DNA of 64,000 nt, from the NCBI GenBank assembly GCA_003225555.1, contig QIAM01000014.1:1-64000 (forward strand), written 5' to 3'. Shown here one piece after another: positions 15,631-25,262 of this stretch (positions within the stretch are counted from its first letter, which is position 1; each line of letters begins with the position of its first letter). The translations under genes were made by a program, and so were the position numbers. The notes beneath the pieces are model-generated. The model saw only the letters and a program-made list of their open reading frames with translations, had not been told where the DNA came from and did no database searches. The DNA is from Acidobacteriota bacterium. GTDB taxonomy: Bacteria; Acidobacteriota; Terriglobia; Terriglobales; Acidobacteriaceae.

Positions 15631-18301
15631 TCAGATGGGGTTGACGGTTCCTCCACTCTGGTCTGGGCAGGTAAAGGTAATGGCCGACCAGTTGACCGTC
15701 GCGCCGCCCGCGACTTTCTGCTTGATTGTGATGTGACCTTTCGGTGCCCGCAGCGTTGCCACCGCCTCGCCGTCTACAGCCTGTCCGATGATGATATTTC
15801 CGTTCACCGATGTGATGTCGGCGACCGCGTGCTGGTCGATGCCTTCATCGATGGTGATATCGCCTTGGGCGACAATAGTGACCTCGGAGTGCTGGTCGAT
15901 CTTTTGTCCGATGTGAACCGTGGTTGCGGCAGTCAACCTCGCCTGAGAGTGTTGATCGACCTTCTCACCGATGTCGATGCCGCCCTTGGTCGAAGTGATG
16001 ATGATATCTCTCGACCATTGATCGATCTTCTGGCCGATGCTCACGTCGCCGTGGGCCAGGATCGTGGCCCGAGAGTGCTGATCAATCTTCTCGCCGATGT
16101 TCACGGCACCGCAGGCAGTCAGCGTGGCCTTGGAATTTTGATCGATTTTATGAGCGATGGTGATGCTGCCGTGCTGGCTGGTAAGATCCAGGACTAAGCC
16201 GCTGTCCACTTTGTCGACGGTTACATCTCCATTTGCCGACTTCACTGCTGATCCGGCACCACTGAAGCTTCCCAGGTTGACGGGCGGAAAAGGCCCACCG
16301 ACCGCGCAGTTATCGGGCAATCCAAAGGGTTCCAGGTGGTAGGTTATTGTGAAGTCGTTGCTGAAAGTGAGATTGCTGGATCCGCCACCGGCCTGGATGA
16401 GCGTCGTGAGGGTGTCCCTCCCAGGTGGTGAGATCGGAACCATGCAGATTGTCGATGTCGGCCCCGGTGTAGGTGGTCATCAGCTGTCCCCAGTGGGGCA
16501 CTCCACCGTGATTGATGGCTGCGCGCTGGACGCGGTCGATGAACTCCGCATTCCCCGCAAATTTTCGAATCAGTGGAATTTCTATGTGGCACGTTTTCGG
16601 GAACTTCGACATGCCGATGAGTGCGGTGGTTTTTGAGGTGTAGCGCAGCGACATCAGCCCGGCGACAGCAATGTTGCGGTTGTAGAGATCGCCGAAGATG
16701 GCGAGCACTTCGTCGACGAAGGCGATGTAGCCTTGCTTCACGTCGGTTGCCGCAGCGACATCGAAGGCGATCTCCATCGAGTCGACTTTCTGGCAAAGAT
16801 CTTCATACTTATAACCATATGTATCCATGATCTTCCAGCTGATGCGAGTTTGCGTCCACGGCTGCCCGTTCGACTTCGTAGGGTAGGCATTGTCGAACAA
16901 CATGAGGAGGGCGGCCTTCATCAGATCCTTGAGCCCGAACGCAAACGCGAAATTAGCGATCGCGGCAATCAGTTCCCCCGATGTCACACTGCCCGAGACG
17001 GTTAGGTATCCGATCAGCGTGGTGAGCGCGGCAATGGTTACCCCGAGTGCCGCGATTGCGGTTAGAGTTGCCGCCCAGGCGGCGTATAGAGCCGCAGCCA
17101 GGGCCCACCCGACGAATGGAATTGCAGCTAAAGCGGAAGCAGCGGCGAACTCGGCGGCAGCGAGGGCAACCAACGCTGCGACTGCTATAAGTCCGGCGAG
17201 CGCCGCCAAGAGCAGGGGGATGAATATCCTCACGTCCTGCTGTCTACAGATGAAACCTGCGAAGTCGAAGCCAGTCCCGTCCACAACCTGGTCAGCCGGG
17301 CAGTCCTTCAACTTGATTCTCTGGGCGAGCTTGCAGCCATGCATGTTTTGCCCGTTCGCGAAAGGGAGGATCAGCACTTGCAGAAAGTGCAGGCTCGGGT
17401 TCGCGACGAAATTGGCGAAATTGGTTGCGGTTAGATTAATGTTAAAATCTTCCCACACCTGGTCGGACCGGGTTTCCTGCAACTTGAAGGCGGGTACGGT
17501 CTTCACGACCAGCGAATAAACGAATCCCATGCGGCCGACTGAGACCAGGACGGAGCGAAAGAAATCGTCGTCCTTCTCGACTCGAATGTCCTTGCACAAT
17601 TCGGCCGCAGCGCCGCGAACGGTGGTTGCGATATTCTGCAGTTCCCTCTGAGTCTCCGCCTCAGTTCCCGCGGTGAGCCCATGGGATGGCTCAATCCACC
17701 ACTCCTGCCCGCCCGGGCCAATCAGGTGAATTGCCATGACGCAATCTGCGATCGGCGGCAAGAAGATGTCGCCGCCATGCGAACCCGTGGCCATCACCCC
17801 GGCAATGGATTGTCCGCCGCTGCCTCCCAAAGTGGGCAGCGCCCTCCGCCCCCAAACACCCTAGACCCTTCTCATCACAGGCCGGGTCTTTATCGTCCGA
17901 GCGCTTGCCCTCCTCCTCAACCGAAACGGGATCTAGGCCCTGCAAGATTCGGTTGACATTGAAGACCTTCGTCCCTCCCTTGATGTGAACGAGACTTTCC
18001 CTCACCGAGGGGTCCGATAGCGTCAAGTGGTCGAGAATGAGTTTGCTATCGATCACGCCAGTGATCGCATCGCTCTCGATCACCACGTCGCTAGAAACAA
18101 AATTTCCCATGAACGACCAGCGGCTGCCGGTCCACTTTACTTGCTTCTCGGCGGCCGCGGCCTGTCGGATGATCTCAACGATCTCGCCCCGGCTGGAGGG
18201 CCGAAGCGCCTTTCCAGCCGTGAAGGTGAAAGCCCGAGCCCAGTTGGTGAATGTTGCTGGGGAGGTCTGAGGCGTGGAATCAATCGGGGCGGGGATATCA
18301 T
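15631..18301 (-). pseudogene. Aldonolactone-oxidase-like FAD enzyme fused to a 20-residue repeat domain, broken by frameshifts
   Basis: Three minus-strand frames join into one gene of about 890 codons. From about 18270, FTNWARAFTFTAGKALRPSS then KWTGSRWSF starts an FAD_binding_4 domain, with HIKGGTKVFNVNRILQ. After a slip near 17838, GGSGGQSIAGVMATGSHG continues it. The cap region carries an Ala-rich hydrophobic stretch of about 85 residues (around 17235-16985). HWGQ in GGVPHWGQL matches the HWGK motif of L-gulonolactone/D-arabinonolactone oxidases. After a second slip at 16416-16422 the oxidase ends (SNDFTITYHLEPF) and a 20-residue repeat domain follows. At the 5' end, GGAGGCA-ATG near 18301 reads in frame only if one further base is dropped. 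The slips are +1 each. Substrate unknown; it looks decayed. Confidence 0.75.
15718..16149 (-). repeat. Seven coding repeats of about 20 residues (KIDQxS...IGx)
   Basis: Within the broken FAD-oxidase gene, seven successive units of 20-22 residues begin KIDQ, KVDQ, GIDQ or AVDG and end in xIxIGQ/E. Typical units are KIDQHSRATILAHGDVSIGQ and KIDQHSEVTIVAQGDITIDE. At DNA level they are about 60-66 bases long with a recurrent TGATCGATCTT-like core. The alternation fits one turn of a parallel beta-helix per unit. Confidence 0.85.
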
Positions 18302-18610
18302 GAAGTCATTGCCTCCTGAAATCTCGCTGCCGGTCCGCGTCGTGCGGTTGCGAATGATACATCAACATGCAAATGAGGGCACGTCACACGATCTGGGTAA
18401 TTGTGCAGTTTTGAGGCTCGACCGTTTCACGTCTGGGCACCATCAGGCGGAGGGAAGTTGAGATCACCGAGCCTGCCGCATAAGTGTTCCGCGACGATTC
18501 GCGAGGCTCTGAGGCTGTGGTACTATGCTCCGCACCTAATAGCGGCTTATGCTCTGATGTCGGCAACGAAACCAATGCTCTGAAGACCAACCTTTCGACA
18601 GGGAGCAGAT
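18302..18610. other. Divergent gap upstream of the TonB receptor
   Basis: No gene seen. It separates the minus-strand broken FAD-oxidase gene from the receptor and should hold the receptor promoter, but no boxes are clear. The receptor start at 18611 is preceded by AGGGAGCAGAT. Confidence 0.4.
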
Positions 18611-21600
18611 ATGCGGACGACCCTTAGTAGTCTTCCCTGGTTTGCCCTCACCGCGCTCATATTTTTTGCTCCGCCCGCTCCTGGGCAAGACACGGCCACG
18701 CTTACAGGCACGATTCGAGACCAGTCGGGCGCCAGCATTCCCGCGGCCGCAGTTGCGATTACGAATACGTCAACCGGCATGGTCCGACAACTGAAGAGCA
18801 ACTCGGACGGAGAGTACGTCGCTGCTGCCCTGCCACCCGGTACGTACAACGTCGCGGTGACAGCTCCCGGCTTCCACAGATATCAGGCGCAGGGCGTTGT
18901 CCTGCGTGTAGCCCAAGATGCGCGCATTGACGTGGCTCTGCAGGTAGGCGATGTCAACGTTCAGGTCACCGTCACTGGCGAAGGCCTCGCCCAGGTGAAT
19001 ACCCAGTCATCCGAGCTAGGTGGCATTATCACCGGCAAGGAATTGACGCAACTCCAACTGAACGGACGCAATTTCACCCAACTGATAACGCTCGTGCCGG
19101 GCGTGAGCAATCAAACCGGGCAGGACGAAGGCGTGGTTGGGGCCGAAGGTAGCATCAGCTACAGCGTCAATGGTGGCCGTACGGAATACAACAACTGGGA
19201 AGTGGATGGCGGCGACATGATGGACAACGGCAGCAACTTCTCGCTGAACGTCTATCCCAGTGTCGAGGCTATTGCCGAAGTCCAGGTGTTGACCTCGAAC
19301 TACGGCGCCCAATACGGAAAGAACGGTTCCGGCACTGTCGAAGTAGAAACCAAGTCAGGCACTAACCTTTTTCACGGTTCCGTGTGGGAGTTCGCCCGCA
19401 ACGAAGCGTTCAATGCGCACAACTATTTTGACTTTCCCGGTACGCCAAAGGCGGGCTACAAGAAACATGACTTTGGTTACAGCATCGGGGGCCCGATCTG
19501 GAAGAATCACACCTTCTTCTTCTGGTTGCAGAATTGGAGACGGGAAAAAATTCCTTCCAACTTCGTCAACTTCGTCCCCTCTCTGGCGAACCGTCAGGGG
19601 GATTTCACCGACGTCTGTCATCCTGCAGATCCGAATAACCTGACCGACTGCCCCCTCGACGTAAACGGAAACGAGTTTCCTAACGATCAAGTCCCGTTCA
19701 TCGATGCCAATGCACAAATTTTACTCAACATGATTCCCGCACCGAACGCCACCTCGGGCGGATTACCCGTCTTCGCCGCCTCGGTGCCCAAGCCGACGCG
19801 TTGGCGCGAAGACTTGGTACGAATTGACCATGATTTCAATTCCAAGGTGCGCGCCACCTTCCGCTCCATTCACGATTCTTGGGATACGGTGAACCCCACG
19901 GTTACCTGGGGAGGTCAGAGCTTTCCAACCATCGGAACGCACTTTATCGGTCCCGGCGTCGAACTGGTTGCCAGGCTGACCGCCACGGTCTCGCCTACGC
20001 TCCTCAACGAGTTCGTGGCTAGCTATACCACCGACCACATTAGGCAGATCAATACCAATCCTTCGGTGTGGACTCGCGACAAAAACTTCACCATGACCGG
20101 CCTATTTCCCGATTTCGGCGGAAAGCTGCCCGGATTCTGCGTTCAGACCAACGGCGCGTACGGTGGCGGCTTCTGCGAAGGCCCAACTGCGTTCCCTTGG
20201 CAGAACTCCAATCCAACCTTCACCCTTCGCGACAACGTTACCAAGAGTCTAGGCAAGCACAAACTGACGTTTGGCGCCTACTTCATGAACGCCCAGAAGA
20301 ATGAGATGGCATACACAGACCTCGGCGGCGACCTCGTATTCGACAGTACCTTCCCGGTTTCCACCGGAAATGCCTTCGCGGATATGTTGATGGGAAATAT
20401 CGCAAGTTTTACCCAAGCCAGCTCGCAGCCCAAATATCACATCAACTACAAGATCCTCGAGCCTTACTTCCAGGACGACTTCCACATCCGGAAGAATCTG
20501 ACTCTAAATCTTGGCGTGCGGATCAGCTTGTACGGAACTTTCTGGGAGACGAACCACCTCATCTCCAACTGGAAGCCCGGCGCCTATGATCCCAACACAG
20601 CGCCACAGATTGACATCGGTGGAAGCTTGACTGGCCAAGAGGGAGCGCTGGTCCCCGGCGTCGGAAATCCCTTCGACGGCATGGTGCAATGTGGAGTCGG
20701 CGGTGTGCCTCGAGGCTGTTTGAGTGGCCACTTATTCAACCCGGCGCCTCGCCTGGGTTTCGCCTGGGACCCTTTGGGAAATGGCAAGATGTCCATTCGC
20801 GGAGGCTATGGAATTTTCTTCGAGCACACCAACGGGCTGGATGCTAATGCGGAAGATCTGGAAGGCACTCCGCCGATCGTGCAGGTTCCTACGCAGTATG
20901 ATGTTGTGGGCTACACCAGCATCGGTGGTGGTGGATTGTTGTTCCCCCAGTCGACGACATCTATTCCCGATCGCGCCATCTGGCCCTACGTTCAGCAGTG
21001 GCACCTTGACGTACAGCGCGACCTGGGCAAGAACACGGTGGCCACACTGGCCTACGTCGGCGCCAAGGGAACCCACCTGACTTTGCAACATGAGCTCAAC
21101 CAGCTAGCTCCGGTTCCGGCAGCGCAGAATCCCTATCAGCCGGGGCAGGTTATTACCGACGATGACTGCAACTCGATTTCGATCGACCCCAGCACCGCGC
21201 AAGCAACTGCCACCGCCAACGTCGACACAGCCAACCCAGTCACGATGACCGGCAGCTGGGCTAACAATTTGGCCGTCGCTTGCGGAAACAATCCCGATGT
21301 CTTTCGCACTGCCTTTCCCGGCCTGGGATCGCTTCAGCGCATAGAATCGGTGGCCAATTCCAACTACAACGCGTTGCAGTTTTCCCTGCGCAAGACTAGC
21401 GGCCCGCTGACCCTGGATGTGGCCTACACCTACAGCCATTCCCTCGATAATTCATCCGACGCCTTCGACAGCAACTTCGTGAACTCGTACGACTTGGACA
21501 AGAACTATGCCAGCTCGAATCATGATCAGCGGCACATCCTGACCGTGGCGTGGGTTTACGAATTGTCGTTTCACGGAAAGGGTTGGTCACGTACCCTTTT

Positions 21601-22069
21601 CGGTGGATGGCAGCAATCAGGCATCATGACGTCACAAAGCGGGACGCCGTTTTCGGTGGTCGACGGCGTTATTGGCGACAACGCGGGAGTGGCTGACGGT
21701 ACGACTGGGATCGGATCGTTTGCTGATCGCGTAGGCAATCCATACGCAGTGCCCGCCTCTGACCCAACGATTAAAGGACGCCTGTTTTTCAATCCCGCCG
21801 CGTACGCCCAACCTCAAGGCCTGACCTTTGGCGACTCAGGCCGTAACAGCTTGAACAGTCCTCATCGAACAAACTTCGACATGGCGGTATACAAGATCTT
21901 CAAGCCGACAGAGAAAATAGATGTTCAGTTCCGCGCCGAAGCGTTCAACATCTTCAACCACACACAGTTCCAGGGTCTTGATAACTACGCCGGCACGACA
22001 ACGTTTATGTATTCCACCGGCGCCCACATGACCAGAGTGCTGCAGTTTGCTCTCAGGATCACGTTCTAA
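18611..22069 (+). CDS. TonB-dependent receptor, Oar-like, with carboxypeptidase-regulatory domain
   Basis: A 1152-residue outer-membrane protein. Residues 1-25 are a signal peptide ending in PGQ. Residues about 28-110 are a carboxypeptidase-regulatory-like (transthyretin-fold) domain: ATLTGTIRDQSGASIPAA, NSDGEYVAAALPPGTYNVAV. The plug follows (ELTQLQLNGRNFTQLITLVP; GGRTEYNNWEVDG; YGKNGSGTVEVETKSG), then a long beta-barrel with TonB-receptor-like segments (PAPRLGFAWDPLGNGKMSIR; RAEAFNIFNHTQFQG) ending in FALRITF with a terminal aromatic. These giant Oar-like receptors are abundant in Acidobacteria and probably import oligosaccharides or other large substrates; the ligand here is unknown. No adjacent hydrolase marks a utilisation locus. 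Confidence 0.92.
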   Translation: MRTTLSSLPWFALTALIFFAPPAPGQDTATLTGTIRDQSGASIPAAAVAITNTSTGMVRQLKSNSDGEYVAAALPPGTYNVAVTAPGFHRYQAQGVVLRVAQDARIDVALQVGDVNVQVTVTGEGLAQVNTQSSELGGIITGKELTQLQLNGRNFTQLITLVPGVSNQTGQDEGVVGAEGSISYSVNGGRTEYNNWEVDGGDMMDNGSNFSLNVYPSVEAIAEVQVLTSNYGAQYGKNGSGTVEVETKSGTNLFHGSVWEFARNEAFNAHNYFDFPGTPKAGYKKHDFGYSIGGPIWKNHTFFFWLQNWRREKIPSNFVNFVPSLANRQGDFTDVCHPADPNNLTDCPLDVNGNEFPNDQVPFIDANAQILLNMIPAPNATSGGLPVFAASVPKPTRWREDLVRIDHDFNSKVRATFRSIHDSWDTVNPTVTWGGQSFPTIGTHFIGPGVELVARLTATVSPTLLNEFVASYTTDHIRQINTNPSVWTRDKNFTMTGLFPDFGGKLPGFCVQTNGAYGGGFCEGPTAFPWQNSNPTFTLRDNVTKSLGKHKLTFGAYFMNAQKNEMAYTDLGGDLVFDSTFPVSTGNAFADMLMGNIASFTQASSQPKYHINYKILEPYFQDDFHIRKNLTLNLGVRISLYGTFWETNHLISNWKPGAYDPNTAPQIDIGGSLTGQEGALVPGVGNPFDGMVQCGVGGVPRGCLSGHLFNPAPRLGFAWDPLGNGKMSIRGGYGIFFEHTNGLDANAEDLEGTPPIVQVPTQYDVVGYTSIGGGGLLFPQSTTSIPDRAIWPYVQQWHLDVQRDLGKNTVATLAYVGAKGTHLTLQHELNQLAPVPAAQNPYQPGQVITDDDCNSISIDPSTAQATATANVDTANPVTMTGSWANNLAVACGNNPDVFRTAFPGLGSLQRIESVANSNYNALQFSLRKTSGPLTLDVAYTYSHSLDNSSDAFDSNFVNSYDLDKNYASSNHDQRHILTVAWVYELSFHGKGWSRTLFGGWQQSGIMTSQSGTPFSVVDGVIGDNAGVADGTTGIGSFADRVGNPYAVPASDPTIKGRLFFNPAAYAQPQGLTFGDSGRNSLNSPHRTNFDMAVYKIFKPTEKIDVQFRAEAFNIFNHTQFQGLDNYAGTTTFMYSTGAHMTRVLQFALRITF

Positions 22070-22236
22070 GCAGGCGCTGGCCAATTGGCTTTCTCTATGG
22101 GCAGCTTACAGTTCGGGACCCACAGCCGCCCACGTGACCGAAATCAGCCCCAGCCCTTTCGGGAATGGATCGGTTCGGTTAAACTGCGGCGTTGCACGAC
22201 GGTAGTCTGCAAAGTACTGTACGTCGCACGTCCAGA

Positions 22237-23193
22237 TTACGATCCCACGACCTCTACCGTGTCTTCCACAGAGATTTTCGCCACCGGCTTCTTCGCCCGC
22301 GTTGTGGCGATCACGACCACGCTGGTCAACACCAACAGAGTCCCCAGCATGGTTCGCAAGCCAAGCGCTTCACCGCCCAGGAAATACCCAACCAGCACCG
22401 CCACCACTGGATTCACATACGCGTAGGTCCCGACCTTCGTCGGCAACTCATGATGAATCAGCCACACGTAGGCCGTAAACGCGACGATGGAGCCCGCGAC
22501 GATCAGGTAGAGTAACGAAAACCATGCTCCTCGTGAGACGCTCGACGGATGGAAATTACGAAACTCGCCCAGCGCCGCCGCGGTGAGAGTCAGAAACACT
22601 CCGCCGGCAAGCATCTGCGCTCCCGAACTCATGACTTTGGAAGCAGGAAGCGGCAGCCTGCGCGAAAGTGCCGACGATACCGACCAGCTCATCGCCGCAA
22701 TGATCAGCGCCACCGCTCCTACCAGATCGATTGGCGCCCCGCCGACGTTCAACCCGCGACTCATCAGCACGGCCACTCCCCCAATACCGATCAAGAGCGC
22801 CAACGCCAGGCGGAGCGTCAGTCTCTGGGTTCGCAGGAAGATGATTTCCGACAGCGCCGTGAATACCGCGATCGTAGCCATCATCACTGCCGTAATGCCC
22901 GAAGGCACACGCTGTTCGGCCCAGAACACCAGTCCGTAGTCGATCACGAAGATCAGCACCGCGAGTAAAGATACCGACATCCACTGCCGTCCGCTCGGAG
23001 AGCGCTCGCCCCGTGCGATCATCCAGCCATACAGAACCAGCCCCGCAACCAGAAAACGCATAGCCGCAAGAAGAAACGGCGGAACTTCACGGACGCCGAT
23101 GCGAATGGCAAGAAATGTGGACCCCCAAACGAAATAGATAATGGCGAAAGCCAACACGGTCTTCCAGGTCGGGGGATGAGTCCTAGCGTCCAT
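22237..23193 (-). CDS. DMT-family (EamA) inner-membrane transporter
   Basis: A 318-residue inner-membrane protein with two EamA repeats and ten predicted membrane segments. The opening WKTVLAFAIIYFVWGSTFLAIRIG is the standard EamA first helix, and the second repeat begins near SLLYLIVAGSIVAFTAYVW. Overall it resembles YedA/RhaT-like drug/metabolite exporters, which often export amino acids or other metabolites in exchange for protons. The substrate cannot be read from sequence. Convergent with the TonB receptor; 167 bases separate the ends and no terminator is obvious. Confidence 0.88.
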   Translation of the reverse strand: MDARTHPPTWKTVLAFAIIYFVWGSTFLAIRIGVREVPPFLLAAMRFLVAGLVLYGWMIARGERSPSGRQWMSVSLLAVLIFVIDYGLVFWAEQRVPSGITAVMMATIAVFTALSEIIFLRTQRLTLRLALALLIGIGGVAVLMSRGLNVGGAPIDLVGAVALIIAAMSWSVSSALSRRLPLPASKVMSSGAQMLAGGVFLTLTAAALGEFRNFHPSSVSRGAWFSLLYLIVAGSIVAFTAYVWLIHHELPTKVGTYAYVNPVVAVLVGYFLGGEALGLRTMLGTLLVLTSVVVIATTRAKKPVAKISVEDTVEVVGS

Positions 23194-23384
23194 AGCCTAT
23201 TATGCGGGCGCAGCACGGCTGCCGCACGACTGAAGTTGCTCTGCCCAGTTGCCGATGAGTAGACCGGAGGCGATCCTCTGGATTGCGTATGGGGCACTTG
23301 ACTCGACCTACCACCCGCGCCAAGCCACATAGATCCCCCATTGGAGTCTTTTAAAGTTCCCAGACTGCTGGAGTTTTTCCGAAA

Positions 23385-25010
23385 ATGTCGATGACCAAAA
23401 TGGGAATGCTGCAGGCCGATAGAGCTGAAAGCCTCAGCACCAGCCTGGTTGCGTTGAAGGAGTTGGCCGATCAGAGGTTTGCCCTCGATCAACATGCGAT
23501 CGTCGCCATCACTGATGTTCAGGCACGATTACCTACGTGAACGACAAGTTTTGCGCCATCAGTCAGTACTCTAGAGCCGAATTGATCGGCCAGAATCACC
23601 GCATCCTCAACTCTGGCCACCATCCGACGGAGTTTTTCCGGCGGATGTATCACACCATCGCCGGCGGGAAGGTTTGGCACGGTGAGATCAAAAACCGGGC
23701 CAAAGACGGCTCCATCTACTGGGTGGACACCACCATCGTCCCCTTCATGAGCAGGGAAGGCAAACCACGCCAGTACGTCGCTGTCCGCGCTGATATTACT
23801 GATCGCAAGCGAACCGAAGAAGCGCTGAAGCAAGGCCTTGCCACGAGTGATCAAACCCTCAGGGAATTGGCTGACCAGAAATTCGCTTTGGATCAACACG
23901 CGATTGTGGCGGTAACCGACGTCCAAGGCACGATTACCTACGTCAACGACAAATTCTGCGACATCAGTAAGTATTCCAAGGCGGAACTCATCGGCCAGAA
24001 TCACCGCATCCTCAACTCTGGCCACCATCCCACGGAGTTTTTCGGGCGGATGTATCACACCATCGCCAACGGGAAGGTTTGGCACGGCGAGATCAAGAAC
24101 GGGGCAAAAGATGGCTCGATCTACTGGGTAGACACCACCATCGTCCCCTTCGTCGAGGCCGACGGGAAACCGAGGCAATATATGGCCATCCGTGCAGACA
24201 TCACCGAACGCAAGCGACTGGCGGCGGTAGTCGAGTCGTCCGATGACGCCATTATCGGCAAGACCTTAGATGGGACGATAACCGCCTGGAATCATGGCGC
24301 CGAGAACGTGTTTGGCTATTCGGCTACAGAGGCCATAGGCAAATCGATGCGGATGCTCATACCGCCCGAGCGCGCCAGTGAGGAAAGGGACATTCTGGCG
24401 CGCATTGGGCGCGGTCAGAGCGTCGAACATTTCGACACTGTCCGGGTCCGAAAGGATGGCAAGAGAATCGAGGTCTCGGCGACGATTTCGCCGATCAAGG
24501 ACAGCAGCGGCGCGATTGTTGGCGCCTCAAAAATTGCACGCGATGTCACGGAACGGAAGCTGCCGGAAGAAACTCTGAAGAAGAGCCTCGCCACCAGCGA
24601 CTCTGCGCTCAAAGAACTTGCCAATCAAAAGTTTGCCCTGGATCAGCATGCCATCGTGGCCATCACCGACGTCCAAGGAACGATTACCTACGTTAATCAC
24701 AAATTATGCTGCATCAGCCAATATTCCAAAGACGAACTGATCGGCCAGAATCACCGCATCCTCAACTCCGGCCACATCCCAAAGAGTTTTTCCAGCAGAT
24801 GTATCACACCATCGCCAGCGGGAAGGTTTGGCATGGAGAGATCAAGAACCGCGCCAAAGACGGTTCGATCTACTGGGTTGGTTTACCGTCGTGGTCGTGC
24901 CCAAGGCAGACCCGGTAGAAAAAGCGGGCACACTCCGGAGCCTGAGCACAGACAAAAACTTACCTCCGGAGCAACCGTTCTCTATCCCAGCTGGCTTAAC
25001 AGTTTGCTGA
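23385..25010 (+). pseudogene. Multi-PAS sensor protein, broken by three frameshifts and lacking a kinase
   Basis: From ATG 23385 the reading frame enters FALDQHAIVAITDVQ and then slips. One G is missing at 23522-23523 where sister copies read GTITYVNDKFC. PAS1 and PAS2 (to about 24210) are nearly identical: [55 protein letters not shown]3 (about 24215-24560) is of another type (SSDDAIIGKTLDGTITAWN). PAS4 repeats the first type but has lost a base near 24774 and another near 24882, ending in VVVVPKADP. There is no histidine kinase, GGDEF or other output domain before the stop at 25010. Probably the decayed N-terminal part of a sensor kinase. Confidence 0.72.
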
Positions 25011-25113
25011 AAAAACTCTGATTTTGGGTGGCGTAGTGTTTTCCAACCCTGCGATAGAGGCTTTCCTTTCTGTCGGGGCCTTGCAGTTCGCTGGAAAACT
25101 TGATTGCGGTTCG

Positions 25114-25151
25114 GTTTTGAAAGGGCGTGGCTTAGCCGTGCCGTAAGTGCC
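25114..25151 (-). repeat. Dispersed repeat (inverted copy of the element flanking the amidohydrolase gene)
   Basis: On the minus strand this reads GGCACTTACGGCACGGCTAA GCCACGCCC then TTTCAAAA, matching elements at 45745-45817 and 47306-47379. Confidence 0.6.
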
Positions 25152-25262
25152 GGTGGGGTGCCCCACTTCTCGCCCCTTTTGCGAGACCTGGGAGACAGCA
25201 GATGCCCGTACCAAGCTCCTGCTTAAAAGACAACTCCCGAAGTTCCTGGCGAGGTCAAACCG

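Noticed and set aside
15718-16149. Regular ~60-base repeats considered as a CRISPR array
   Set aside because: No constant repeat with unique spacers; the periodicity follows a coding repeat.
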